NCBI RefSeq assembly: GCF_006783905.1
Contig: NZ_VFPE01000001.1
Coordinates: forward strand, 744,001 to 808,000
DNA length: 64,000 nt
Reading direction: 5' to 3'
From: Microbacterium kyungheense
Lineage (GTDB): Bacteria; Actinomycetota; Actinomycetes; Actinomycetales; Microbacteriaceae
Below are positions 1 through 8,025 of the stretch, piece after piece (within the stretch, counting starts at the first letter, position 1; the number at the start of each line of letters is the position of its first letter). The notes beneath the pieces are model-generated. The model was not told the DNA's origin, made no database searches, and saw only the letters and a program-made list of their open reading frames with translations. The translations under genes and the position numbers were made by a program.

Positions 1-1
1 C

Positions 2-787
2 GATCTCGCCGCCGTCCTTTCGGTGGGCATCGGCATCCCGGGTCAGATCGAGCCGGGGACGGGCCGCGTCGTGCACGCGGTGAACCTCGGGGTCGAGTCG
101 CTGGACCTCGCGGCCGTCGTCGCCCCGCAGCTGGGCGTGCCGGTGCAGGTGGAGAACGACGTGAAGGCGGCCGCCCTCGGCGCGCACGCGCTGCACAGCG
201 GCGGCTCGCCGACCCCCGGATCGATGGCGTACCTCAACCTCGGCACCGGCATCGCGGCGGGGATCGTCTCGGACGGCGTGCTGTGGCGCGGCGCCCGCGG
301 CACTGCGGGCGAGGTCGGCCACATCTCGGTCGACCCGAACGGGCCGCTGTGCCGCTGCGGCCAGCGCGGGTGCATCGAGTCGTTCGCCGGCGGCGGAGCG
401 GTCGCCGAGCGCTGGGGGCGGCGTGCTGCGCTGCCCGTGCGCGACGTGTTCGATGCCGCGGATGCCGGCGACGCCGAAGCGCGGGAGCTGCGCGCGGGTC
501 TCGCCCGCGGCGTGGCCGCCGCCATCCGGGTACTGGTGCTGACGGCCGACGTCGATATCGTGGTGCTCGGAGGGGGTGTGACGGCGTTGGGCGATCGACT
601 GATGACGGATGTCGCAGCCGAACTGTCGGCCAGTGCCGAAGCGTCCCCGTTCATGCGCTCGCTGCGTCTGCAGGAGCGGGTCGAGCTGCTGCCGCCGGGT
701 TCGCCGGCTGCGGCGCTCGGGGCCGCGATCGTCGGCGCGCAGGGCGACGCCACACACGACACCGAGGAGGCTCTGGTCCATGGCTGA
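2..787 (+). CDS. ROK-family sugar kinase, 5' end cut by window
   Basis: The reading frame is open from base 2, so the N-terminus with the ATP-binding segment lies outside the window. The visible 261 residues show the ROK hallmarks: a VENDVKAAALG segment, NLGTGIAAGI, the GEVGH motif, and the zinc-binding signature CRCGQRGCIE. Family members phosphorylate glucose, N-acetylglucosamine or N-acetylmannosamine in the cytoplasm; some are regulators, but those carry an N-terminal HTH that cannot be checked here. It overlaps nagB by 8 bases, so the two are almost certainly co-transcribed and translationally coupled. That context favours an amino-sugar substrate (N-acetylglucosamine or glucosamine). 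The substrate is inferred; the family call is secure. Confidence 0.9.
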   Translation, partial: DLAAVLSVGIGIPGQIEPGTGRVVHAVNLGVESLDLAAVVAPQLGVPVQVENDVKAAALGAHALHSGGSPTPGSMAYLNLGTGIAAGIVSDGVLWRGARGTAGEVGHISVDPNGPLCRCGQRGCIESFAGGGAVAERWGRRAALPVRDVFDAADAGDAEARELRAGLARGVAAAIRVLVLTADVDIVVLGGGVTALGDRLMTDVAAELSASAEASPFMRSLRLQERVELLPPGSPAAALGAAIVGAQGDATHDTEEALVHG

Positions 788-1559
788 GATCGTCATCGTC
801 CGCGACAAGGCAGCGGCAGGGGCGCTGGTCGCCGAGCACATCGCGTCGCTCATCCGCGACAACCCCGAGACCGTGCTCGGTCTCGCGACCGGCTCGACGC
901 CGCTGCCCGTGTACGAGGCCCTGCGCACGCGCCTGGAGGGCGTGGACGTGTCGCGCGTGCGCGGATTCGCGCTCGACGAGTACGTCGGGATCGACCCCGC
1001 CCACCCCGAGAGCTACCGATCGGTCATCACGCGTGAGGTCGTGGAGCCGCTCGGCCTCAACCCGGCGCTCATCCGCACGCCGGACGGCACGCCTGAGGGC
1101 ATCGAGCACCACGGCGAGGAGTACGACGAGGCCATCCGCGAGGCGGGCGGCATCGACCTGCAGATCCTCGGCATCGGCACCGACGGTCACATCGGCTTCA
1201 ACGAGCCGGGGTCGTCGTTCGCCTCGATCACGCGGGTCAAGACGCTCACCGAGCAGACGCGCAAAGACAACGCGCGCTTCTTCGACTCGATCGACGATGT
1301 GCCGATGCACTGCATCACGCAGGGGCTCGGCACGATCCTGCGCGCCCGGCACCTCGTGCTGCTGGCCTTCGGAGAGGGCAAGGCGGCCGCCGTCGCAGGA
1401 GCGGTGGAAGGGCCGGTGACCGCGTCCCTTCCCGGCTCTGCGATCCAGCTGCACGAGCGCGCCACCGTGGTGGTCGACGAGGCGGCCGCGTCGCAGCTCG
1501 CGCGCGCGGACTACTACCGCTACGCCTACGCGAACAAGCCTGACTGGCAGGGGATCTGA
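780..1559 (+). CDS. nagB: Glucosamine-6-phosphate deaminase
   Basis: 259 residues, full length for NagB. It converts glucosamine-6-phosphate to fructose-6-phosphate and ammonia in the cytoplasm, the step after NagA. The substrate loop is LATGSTPLPVYEAL near residues 37-50. FALDEYVGI carries the catalytic aspartate, and LGIGTDGHIGFNEP near 135-148 is the family signature. The start at 780 lies inside the end of the ROK gene, which indicates translational coupling; a longer open frame upstream is only shadow. Together with nagA and the GH20 hexosaminidase 5 kb downstream this gives most of an amino-sugar recycling or chitin-sugar route. No terminator is obvious before the next gene. Confidence 0.96.
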   Translation: MAEIVIVRDKAAAGALVAEHIASLIRDNPETVLGLATGSTPLPVYEALRTRLEGVDVSRVRGFALDEYVGIDPAHPESYRSVITREVVEPLGLNPALIRTPDGTPEGIEHHGEEYDEAIREAGGIDLQILGIGTDGHIGFNEPGSSFASITRVKTLTEQTRKDNARFFDSIDDVPMHCITQGLGTILRARHLVLLAFGEGKAAAVAGAVEGPVTASLPGSAIQLHERATVVVDEAAASQLARADYYRYAYANKPDWQGI

Positions 1560-1575
1560 GTCCTATGCTGACGGC

Positions 1576-2367
1576 ATGACACAGCCGTCAGAGACGCCGA
1601 CGCCGGGGGATGCCGCATCCTCCGGCGTCGCGGCGTCCCGCGCCACCGCGCCCGGTCCGGGCGCGTCCGGTCCGGGCGCGTCCGTCCCCGCCGCGCCCGA
1701 AGTACCCACAGCGCCTGGCGCAGACGCGGGTGCCACGGTGCGCGACGCTCGCCTGACGTGGCTGGTCGGCGGGTCGCTGCTGATCGCGCGGGCGGCGCTG
1801 GTGCTGCTGGCGAACGGCAACGCGGCGCTCTCGTTCCCCGGCATGGGTTTCGTCCTCGACGGCCTGTGGGCTGCCGCGCTCGTCGTGTTCGCCTTCGGGG
1901 TGCGGGGGCAGGGGAGTGTCGTCGCACGTCGGCCCCTGGGCGTGGTGGCGCTCGTCGTGGCCGCCGCCATGCCGTTGCTGTCGGACATCTGGTGGGCGGT
2001 CTTCCCGATCGCCGTGTGGGACGGTGCGGTGGCCTTCGTCGCGCCGAACGCGACGACCGTCCTCCTGCTCGGTGCGCTCATCGTGGCGACCGTCGTGATC
2101 GGCCGAGCGGGTGCCGTGCCGCATCGGGCGCGGTGGGTGCCGTTGATCGTCCTGGCCGTTGCGGCCGGTGCGCAGATCGTGGTGTCGATCATCGGTGTAT
2201 CGCTTCGCGGTAACTTCGTGGGCGCGGAGTTCATCGCCGCGACCTTCTTCGCCTCGGCGCTGGGCACGCTGGGTGTGCTGCTCCTCGGCATCCTCGCGAT
2301 CGTGTCCGCTCCGCGCGAGGCGCCGCGGCCCGCGGCGCCGACCCAGGTCTTCCCGCCCGCGGACTGA
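1576..2367 (+). CDS. Hypothetical multi-pass membrane protein
   Basis: 263 residues with no family I recognise. The first 55 residues are a low-complexity Ala/Pro/Gly/Thr segment with repeated PGPGASGPGAS-like units, probably a disordered cytoplasmic tail. It is followed by about six hydrophobic helices: LTWLVGGSLLIARAALVLLA, GLWAAALVVFAFGV, GVVALVVAAAMPLL, TTVLLLGALIVATVVI, VPLIVLAVAAGAQIVV and GTLGVLLLGILAIV. It begins 16 bases after nagB and could be read through from it, although nothing in the sequence ties it to sugar metabolism. The gene ends 61 bases before the 62-bp perfect palindrome and converges on the FAD-linked oxidase. Confidence 0.75.
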   Translation: MTQPSETPTPGDAASSGVAASRATAPGPGASGPGASVPAAPEVPTAPGADAGATVRDARLTWLVGGSLLIARAALVLLANGNAALSFPGMGFVLDGLWAAALVVFAFGVRGQGSVVARRPLGVVALVVAAAMPLLSDIWWAVFPIAVWDGAVAFVAPNATTVLLLGALIVATVVIGRAGAVPHRARWVPLIVLAVAAGAQIVVSIIGVSLRGNFVGAEFIAATFFASALGTLGVLLLGILAIVSAPREAPRPAAPTQVFPPAD

Positions 2368-2428
2368 CCCGCGCCCGGGAGTGCCTCCCCGCGCCGCGGC
2401 GCGACACCCCCGCCCACCTCCTCGCGCC

Positions 2429-2490
2429 GTTGACTTGCCTCATATGTACGCGACACGCCGGCGTGTCGCGTACATATGAGGCAAGTCAAC
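2429..2490. repeat. 62-bp perfect palindrome with no loop
   Basis: Two 31-base arms, 2429-2459 and 2460-2490, are exact reverse complements with no spacer; each outer end reads GTTGACTTGCCTCATATGTA. The arms are richer in A+T than the flanking DNA. The palindrome lies between convergent genes (ends at 2367 and 2545), so a bidirectional terminator is the simplest role, but no T-run follows on either side. Such a long gapless palindrome can also extrude as a cruciform or be a mobile palindromic repeat. Confidence 0.9.
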
Positions 2491-2544
2491 GAAATCGGGG
2501 GATGTCAGCGGCCGTGGCCGCCGGCCGGCACGGGACGGAGGGCC

Positions 2545-3936
2545 TCAGCGCGCGAACACCTTGCCGGGGTTGAGGATGCCCTGCGGGTCGAAGGCGCGCG
2601 TGATCCGCTGCTGCAGCTCCCACTGGTCGTCGCCGAGCTCGTCGGCGAGCCAACGGCGCTTCAGGACGCCGACGCCGTGCTCGCCGGTCAGCGTGCCGCC
2701 CAGGCGCAGGGCGGCACGGAAGAGGTCGTCCGCGGCCGCCCAGATGTGATCGGGCGCCTCGACCACCCCGAACTCGTCGGGCTCGGCGTCGAAGATGAAG
2801 TTCGGGTGCAGGTTGCCGTCGCCGGCGTGCGCGACGGTCGGGATCACGACGCCGTGCTCCCGCTCGACCCGGGCGATCTCGTCGAACATCGCGGGCAGGG
2901 CGCTGCGCGGCACGGACACGTCCTCGATGAGGGCGGTGCCGAGCGTCTCCATCGCGGGGTGCATCGACCGGCGGATGGCGAGCAGCCGCTCGCCGTCGTC
3001 CCGGTCGTGCGAGACCGCGACGGTGCCGCCGGTGGCGCGGAGGACGTCGGCGATCGCCTCGGCTTCGACGCCCGCCGCCGGTCCGTCGGTCTGGATCGTC
3101 AGCTGCGACGCGCCGGGAGTCGGCGCCGGGAGCGACAGCAGGGCGTGCACGGCCGCGAGGGACGCGGCATCCATCAGCTCCATGATCGCGGGCTGCACCC
3201 CGGACGCGGTGACGGCGGCGGATGCCTCGGCCGCCGTCCGCACGTCGGGGAACGTGGCGGCCACCGTGCAGACCTCGCCGGGCACGAGCCGGCGGAGCTT
3301 CAGCGTGGCGCCCACGACGACGCCCAGCGTCCCTTCGGAGCCGATGACGAGCGAGGTGAGATCGAGGCCCGTGACGCCTTTCACGGTGCGGTGGCCGAGG
3401 TGCAGCAGGCGGCCGTCCGCCAGCACGATGTCCACGCCCAGCACCGCGTCGCGCACGACGCCGTACTTGGCGCACAGCAGGCCGCCGGCGCCGGTCGCGA
3501 TGTTGCCGCCTACGGTCGAGATCGCGCGGCTGGCGGGGTCTGGAGCCCACCAGAGGCCGTGCTCGGCGAGGGAGGCGTTGAGGTCGGCGTTGAGGATGCC
3601 GGGCTCCACGACCGCGAGCAGGTCGTCGGGGCGCACTTCGAGGATGCGGTCCATCCCGCGCATCGACAGCGCGATCTCGCCGTCGCCCGCGTTCGCAGCG
3701 CCCGCGAGGCCCGTGCCGGCGCCACGGGTGACGACGGGCGTCCCGGTCGCGCTGGCGATGCGAAGCGTCTGCTGCACGTCCTCCACGGTGTGCGCATGCA
3801 CGACCGCCAGGGGCACACCGGCGGCCGCATGCCCGGACTTGTCGGCCCGTGCCGCGTGGAGCGCTGCGGGGGTGGTGTCGACGCGTTCGCCGAGCGCCCC
3901 GCGCAGCAGGGCGAGCGGGTCGGACGGGGTCGTCAC
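2545..3936 (-). CDS. FAD-linked oxidase, GlcD/D-lactate dehydrogenase type
   Basis: 463 residues. It has the VAO/PCMH fold: an N-terminal FAD domain with VTRGAGTGLAGAANAGDG (near residues 70-87) and STVGGNIATGAGGLLCAKYG, then an FAD-oxidase C-terminal domain with VAHAGDGNLHPNF and TGEHGVGVLKRRWL. Relatives oxidise D-2-hydroxy acids such as glycolate or D-lactate to 2-oxo acids at the membrane or with a separate electron acceptor. The substrate cannot be read from sequence. The GTG start at 3936 overlaps the TGA of the upstream membrane-protein gene (GTGA), so the two form an operon. The much longer open frame upstream has no plausible start and runs through the neighbour. Confidence 0.9.
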   Translation of the reverse strand: MTTPSDPLALLRGALGERVDTTPAALHAARADKSGHAAAGVPLAVVHAHTVEDVQQTLRIASATGTPVVTRGAGTGLAGAANAGDGEIALSMRGMDRILEVRPDDLLAVVEPGILNADLNASLAEHGLWWAPDPASRAISTVGGNIATGAGGLLCAKYGVVRDAVLGVDIVLADGRLLHLGHRTVKGVTGLDLTSLVIGSEGTLGVVVGATLKLRRLVPGEVCTVAATFPDVRTAAEASAAVTASGVQPAIMELMDAASLAAVHALLSLPAPTPGASQLTIQTDGPAAGVEAEAIADVLRATGGTVAVSHDRDDGERLLAIRRSMHPAMETLGTALIEDVSVPRSALPAMFDEIARVEREHGVVIPTVAHAGDGNLHPNFIFDAEPDEFGVVEAPDHIWAAADDLFRAALRLGGTLTGEHGVGVLKRRWLADELGDDQWELQQRITRAFDPQGILNPGKVFAR

Positions 3937-4325
3937 GCGATGCGCCGACGGCCCGCGATGACGCCGACGGTGACGGCCACGATGCCGAATCCGAGGCCGA
4001 TCCAGGCGTTGCCCATCATCCACCACGCCACGGTCGCGGACGCGTAGACGAGCAGTTCGACGATCGCGCGCACGAACGGGTGCACGCCGAACACGGCGCG
4101 CGGCGAGACGAAGAGCGCCCACACCAGGATGGCGACGGCGGGTGCGGCGAGGCCCGCGAGGATGTTCCATGCGAACGGGAACATCGTGAAGCCCCACAGC
4201 GCCAGCGAGAGGATCGCGAAGATCTCGCAGACGAACGCCAGCACGTCGATGGCCGACAGCGGGGCGCGCGTTCCGGGCGCCGGTTCGGCGGGCTGAGAAG
4301 GCGTGACGTGGGGCGTGTCGGACAT
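3933..4325 (-). CDS. YrdB-like small membrane protein (DUF2568)
   Basis: 130 residues: a polar N-terminus and then four hydrophobic helices (AIDVLAFVCEIFAILSLALW, NILAGLAAPAVAILVWALFV, FVRAIVELLVYASATVAWW, and WIGLGFGIVAVTVGVIAG). The layout and the W/G-rich helix ends match the YrdB/DUF2568 family, which has no established function. It starts at the ATG at 4325, with no competing start nearby, and is coupled by GTGA to the downstream FAD-linked oxidase. The pairing may be accidental: nothing in the sequence says they act together. Confidence 0.75.
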   Translation of the reverse strand: MSDTPHVTPSQPAEPAPGTRAPLSAIDVLAFVCEIFAILSLALWGFTMFPFAWNILAGLAAPAVAILVWALFVSPRAVFGVHPFVRAIVELLVYASATVAWWMMGNAWIGLGFGIVAVTVGVIAGRRRIA

Positions 4326-4393
4326 GGCTTCCAGTCTACGTCGAGTGGATGCCGCCGCCCTCGGTCCAGGCGGCACGCAAGGTGCTCCCGGGC

Positions 4394-4543
4394 TCAGGCC
4401 TCCGCGCCCGGCTCCGCGCGCTTCTGCCCGTTCCGCTTGCCGTTGTCGTTCGACGTGACAGGCTCGTCGGCGGTCGCTGCGGCGGACGTCGACTCCGTCG
4501 TCGCGGGCGCCGAGCCGAGGCGCTGCGGCGCATTCGCCGTATC
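4394..4543 (-). pseudogene. In-frame coding remnant after the sigma-factor amber stop
   Basis: Directly after the TAG that ends the sigma gene (4546-4544), the same frame stays open for 49 codons and stops at TGA (4396-4394). I counted 45 of 49 third positions as G or C. The residues continue the Thr/Ser/Ala/Pro/Asn-rich style of the tail, for example SAPATTESTSAAATADEPV. The other minus-strand frame over the same bases gives the Arg-rich composition typical of shadow frames. There is no ATG or GTG in the frame, so it is not a separate gene. The simplest reading is that the sigma tail once ended at 4394 (694 sense codons) and a stop mutation, or a programmed readthrough stop, now interrupts it. 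Confidence 0.6.
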
Positions 4544-6481
4544 CTAGCCGTTGTTGCCGTTGTTGCCGTCGTTGCCGTTCGCAGTTCCGTTGCCCTTGCC
4601 GTTGTTGCCGTTCGCAGTTCCGTTGCCCTTGCCGGTGTTGCCGCCGTTGCCGTTGCCGGTGCCGTTGGTGGGCGTGCCGTTTCCTGTCGATCCGCCGTTG
4701 CCTGTGTTGCCGCCGTTGCCGTTGCCGGTGCCGTTGGTGGGGGTGCCGTTTCCTGTCGATCCGCCGTTGCCTGTGTTTCCGCCGTTGCCGTTGCCGGTGC
4801 CGTTGGTGGGGGTGCCGTTGCCCGTCGTGCCGCTGTTGCCGGTGGTGCCGCCGTTGCCGCCGCCGGTCCCGTTGGTGGGGTCTCCGACGCCCGAGTTGCC
4901 GGTGGTGCCGTTGCCGACGCCGTTGTTGCCGGTGGTGCCGTTGCCGACGCCGTTGTTGCCGGTGCCGGCGGTCGCGCTCGTGTCGTCCTTGCTCTGGCCG
5001 CCGCCGTTGCCCTGACCGCCCGCACCGTTGCCCTGTCCGCCGGAGCTCGCGCCGGCCGAACCGGCGATGCCCGACCCGGCGGTCGTCGTGCCGTCCGTGG
5101 TCGTGACCGGCGTCGTGACGGCGTCCGTGGTGGCCGGAGGCGCGGCGGGCAGGTCGGCCGGCGCGGGGCCGTTCGCCGGCAGCTGCAGCGCGTTGTCGGC
5201 GGCCCCGGTGTCGAGGACGAGCGGGGGAGTGACCGGGGCGACGTCGGAGATGCTGGTCTTCGCGGGCTCGGGGGCGGCGTCCGCCGGCGGCAGGGAGACG
5301 GCGGCGACCACACCGCCGACGACCACGAGGCTCGCCGCCGCGAGACCCGACGCCGCGCCGATGCCTGCCAGAGCCGTGCCGCCGGCTGCGACCGTCGAGA
5401 CCGCGGCGGCGCCCGCGCCGGCTCCAGCCGCGACGCCCGAGCCGATGCCTGCGGCCGTCCCCGTCGCGGCTCCGGCGCCGGACGCTGCGCCGGCCCCCGC
5501 TGCTGCGGCGCCGGATCCGGCTGCCGCACCGCCGCCCGCCGCCCCTGTGCCTGCTGCCCCAGTGCCGGCCGCACCGCCGCCTGCCGCGCCTCCGGTCACG
5601 CCGGCGGGCAGCACGGTGACGGCGCCCTGCACGACGGTGGACGGCATGGCGGCCAGCGCGACGAGCGGCGCGCTGCCGCCCTGCAGTGTCGCGAGGTACC
5701 CGGTGGTGCCGACAGCGCCGAGCGCGAGCGGCAGCAGCACCAGGGCGAGGCGGCTGGAGACCTCGCGGGCCTCGCTGGCGACGATGGAGCAGCGCACGCA
5801 CGCGACGAGGTGGGCGTCGACCTTGGCGTGGTCGCGACGTCCGAGGTTGCGGCGCGCGTAGGCGCCGAGGCGCTCGATGGTCCGCTGGCAGTCGGATCCG
5901 TCCTCGACCGCCTGCAGATGGGCCTGGATCCAGGCCTCGCGCAGGCCCTCGCGGGCGCGGAAGGTCAGCTGCGCGACGGCGGTGGCCTTCATGCCGAGCA
6001 GCGGCGCGATCTCGGCCGGCTTCATCTGCTCGATCTCGGAGTACCAGAGCACCTCCTGCCAGCGCGTCGGCAGACTGCGGAAGGCGCGATGGGTGAGGCC
6101 GCGGTCGAGCGCGGCCTCGCTCGCGTGCTCCCCGGCGGACGGGTCCTCGACGCCGTCGAGCTCGTCGTACGCCGTCTCACGTCGTGACCGGCCCCACGCC
6201 GCCGCGGTGTTGCGGATGCTGGTGAACAGGTAGGCGCGGAACGAGCCCGTCGGGCCGCCCCCCGCCACGATCGACTGGTAGATGCGCGTGTAGGCCTCTT
6301 GCACGAGGTCGTCCGGGTCGAGGCTCGACGTCATGTTGCGGGCGACGGTGACGCCCGCCCGGTAGTGCCGGCGCCACAGCTCGCCGAAAGCGCTGCGGTC
6401 GCCCGCTCGCGTGCGCACGACGAGATCGGCGTCGCCGAGACCGACCTGCTCCTGCTGCTCGCGGACGTCGTCGTGGTCCAT
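4544..6481 (-). CDS. ECF sigma factor fused to zinc finger, membrane helices and Gly/Asn repeat tail
   Basis: 645 residues. Residues 29-95 carry sigma region 2 (DPDDLVQEAYTRIYQ) and 133-185 region 4 (LPTRWQEVLWYSEIEQMKP), so it is an ECF sigma factor. Residues 198-231 form an anti-sigma-like zinc finger (C198, H218, H224, C228, C231; HxxxCxxC). A hydrophobic helix follows at 245-262, then an Ala/Gly-rich stretch (295-380), a second hydrophobic segment (380-397) and a secreted-looking Pro/Thr-rich tail. The tail ends in Gly/Asn/Thr repeats, with 23-residue units from 555. Sigma factors fused to a zinc anti-sigma domain are known; the exported repeat tail is the odd part. The start is the ATG at 6481, where the sigma domain begins; an upstream GTG three codons earlier is possible. 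The TAG stop may be premature (see 4394-4543). Confidence 0.85.
   Translation of the reverse strand: MDHDDVREQQEQVGLGDADLVVRTRAGDRSAFGELWRRHYRAGVTVARNMTSSLDPDDLVQEAYTRIYQSIVAGGGPTGSFRAYLFTSIRNTAAAWGRSRRETAYDELDGVEDPSAGEHASEAALDRGLTHRAFRSLPTRWQEVLWYSEIEQMKPAEIAPLLGMKATAVAQLTFRAREGLREAWIQAHLQAVEDGSDCQRTIERLGAYARRNLGRRDHAKVDAHLVACVRCSIVASEAREVSSRLALVLLPLALGAVGTTGYLATLQGGSAPLVALAAMPSTVVQGAVTVLPAGVTGGAAGGGAAGTGAAGTGAAGGGAAAGSGAAAAGAGAASGAGAATGTAAGIGSGVAAGAGAGAAAVSTVAAGGTALAGIGAASGLAAASLVVVGGVVAAVSLPPADAAPEPAKTSISDVAPVTPPLVLDTGAADNALQLPANGPAPADLPAAPPATTDAVTTPVTTTDGTTTAGSGIAGSAGASSGGQGNGAGGQGNGGGQSKDDTSATAGTGNNGVGNGTTGNNGVGNGTTGNSGVGDPTNGTGGGNGGTTGNSGTTGNGTPTNGTGNGNGGNTGNGGSTGNGTPTNGTGNGNGGNTGNGGSTGNGTPTNGTGNGNGGNTGKGNGTANGNNGKGNGTANGNDGNNGNNG
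4631..4819 (-). repeat. Tandem 69-bp repeats in the sigma-factor tail
   Basis: Nearly three copies of a 69-base unit encode the 23-residue unit that starts NGTPTNGTGNGNGG. The first two copies match at protein level and the third diverges into shorter GTANGNNGKGN repeats. On the + strand the region reads as GCCGTTGCCGG-type repeats. The period is a multiple of three, so copy-number change would keep the frame. Confidence 0.85.
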
Positions 6482-6590
6482 GTGATCTACCCAGTTCGCG
6501 GGCGCGCGTCCCGCTGTGAACTCCCCGGCGCGGCACCGGCAGGAGCCGCGACGGTTTCCATTGTCGTCGCCGTCGGGGCTTTTGACCAGG

Positions 6591-6641
6591 GCGGATGCCG
6601 CGACCCGGTGCGCGCGGGAGCGCCCGGGTCGCGGCATCCGC
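6591..6641. terminator. 18-bp stem hairpin with GGATGCC arms
   Basis: The arms 6591-6608 (GCGGATGCCGCGACCCGG) and 6624-6641 are exact reverse complements with a 15-base loop. The hairpin lies between the nagA stop (6859) and the sigma start (6481), both on the minus strand, so it would end nagA transcription before the sigma gene. There is no long T-run, as is usual for hairpins in high-GC actinobacteria. Confidence 0.65.
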
Positions 6642-6792
6642 TTTCCCGGAGTGGCTCGCACAAGGCCGGAGAAGAAATTCTCAGAAGTCGCGTAATAGAC
6701 CGGGAAGGACGCCGTCTCTTTCGTCAGAGTGGCACGCCGCCCGACGTGTGGGGCACGACGGCGGCAGCGCCCCCGCGGTTCGCCCGCGGACC

Positions 6793-6839
6793 AGGCGGGG
6801 CTCGAAGGGATCTCGGGGGAGGGACCTTCGGCCCCGCCT
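6793..6839 (-). terminator. Hairpin just downstream of nagA
   Basis: AGGCGGGGCTCGAAGG (6793-6808) pairs with CCTTCGGCCCCGCCT (6825-6839), with one bulged base. It begins 20 bases past the nagA stop codon on the minus strand, the normal place for a terminator. The rest of 6642-6792 has no feature I can name. Confidence 0.55.
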
Positions 6840-6858
6840 TCGCCTTTCCCGGCGGCCG

Positions 6859-7995
6859 TCAGGCGGGAGCGCCGTCGATCCACACCCGCTGCACGGCGAG
6901 GTCCGCGTCCAGCAGGACGGCGTCGGCGACCGAGCCCACGTCGAGCCGGCCGAGGTCGGGCCGGCCGATCGCGAGGGCGGGGGTCTCACTCGCCGCGCGC
7001 AGCGCGACCTCGAGCGGGACCCCGGCGGTCACCACGTGGCGCACGGCGGCGTCCTGCGTCAGCGTCGAGCCGGCGATCGCACCGCCCTCGACGAGTCTGG
7101 CCACGCCGTCGGTCACGCGGACGGCGAGTCCACCGAGGTCGTACGAGCCGTCCGCGGCGCCCGCGGCGGCCATCGCGTCGGTGATGAGCGCGATGCGATC
7201 GCCCGCGGCGGCGAACAGCGTCGCCACGAGGGCGAGGTCGACGTGCACGCCGTCGGCGATGACCTCCAGCGTCACGCGTTCGTCCCGCAGTGCTGCCACC
7301 ACGGGGCCGGGTGCGCGGTGGTGGATGCCGGGCATCGCGTTGAACGCGTGCGTGATGAGCGTCGCACCGGCGTCGAAGGCACGGCGGGCGGTCGCGGCAT
7401 CCGCATCGGTGTGGCCCACTGCGACGGCGACGCCGGCCTCGGTGAACCGGCGGATCGCGTCGAAGGCCCCGGTGCGCTCGGGCGCCAGGGTGACCTGGCG
7501 GATCGTGCCGCGCCCGGCCGCCAGCAGCGTGTCGACGGAAGACGTGTCGGGTGCGCGCAGCAGCGATTCGGTGTGCGCGCCCTTGTGCCCCGGATCCAGG
7601 AACGGGCCCTCCAGGTGGGAGCCCAGGATCGTCGGGTCGGCCTCGGTGAGATCGGCGACCATCGCCACCCGCCCGGCGAGGTCGTCGATCGACGCCGTGA
7701 TGAGCGACAGCACCGCCCGCGTGGTGCCGTGCGCGCGGTGGACGGCGCGCGCGGTGCGCACCGCGTCGGGTCCGTCGTCGAATGCCGCCCCGGCGCCGCC
7801 GTGACCGTGGATGTCGATGAAGCCGGGCGCGAGGCATCCACCCTTCCCATCGATGTCGTCGGCGGCGGACGGACGATCCGCGCCCACGCCGACCGCCGCG
7901 ACGCGGCCGCCGTCGAACAGGGCCCACCCGTCGGGGCGGTCGCTGTCGACGGTGGCCGACCCGAACAGGCGGACGGAGTGGACGAGGATGCTCAT
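6859..7995 (-). CDS. nagA: N-acetylglucosamine-6-phosphate deacetylase
   Basis: 378 residues, the usual length. It removes acetate from N-acetylglucosamine-6-phosphate in the cytoplasm, feeding NagB. It is an amidohydrolase TIM barrel with [13 protein letters not shown] (near 57-69), [16 protein letters not shown] (the metal-site glutamate), [35 protein letters not shown], and the catalytic aspartate segment [12 protein letters not shown]. The ATG at 7995 lies 30 bases after the stop of the GH20 lipoprotein gene, so the two are probably one operon: extracellular release of GlcNAc and then intracellular deacetylation. Two hairpins lie downstream. Confidence 0.96.
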   Translation of the reverse strand: MSILVHSVRLFGSATVDSDRPDGWALFDGGRVAAVGVGADRPSAADDIDGKGGCLAPGFIDIHGHGGAGAAFDDGPDAVRTARAVHRAHGTTRAVLSLITASIDDLAGRVAMVADLTEADPTILGSHLEGPFLDPGHKGAHTESLLRAPDTSSVDTLLAAGRGTIRQVTLAPERTGAFDAIRRFTEAGVAVAVGHTDADAATARRAFDAGATLITHAFNAMPGIHHRAPGPVVAALRDERVTLEVIADGVHVDLALVATLFAAAGDRIALITDAMAAAGAADGSYDLGGLAVRVTDGVARLVEGGAIAGSTLTQDAAVRHVVTAGVPLEVALRAASETPALAIGRPDLGRLDVGSVADAVLLDADLAVQRVWIDGAPA

Positions 7996-8025
7996 GCGGT
8001 GCTCCGGGCTACGCGGACGCGTGGG

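Noticed and set aside
2476..4047. 523-codon + strand frame opposite the FAD-linked oxidase
   Set aside because: It mirrors the codons of a clear minus-strand gene and has no domain. Long antisense frames are expected at this G+C.
4551..5015. Proline/valine-rich + strand frame and CRISPR-like appearance of regular repeats
   Set aside because: The repeats are contiguous 69-base coding units of the sigma tail with no unique spacers, and the + strand frame is their shadow.
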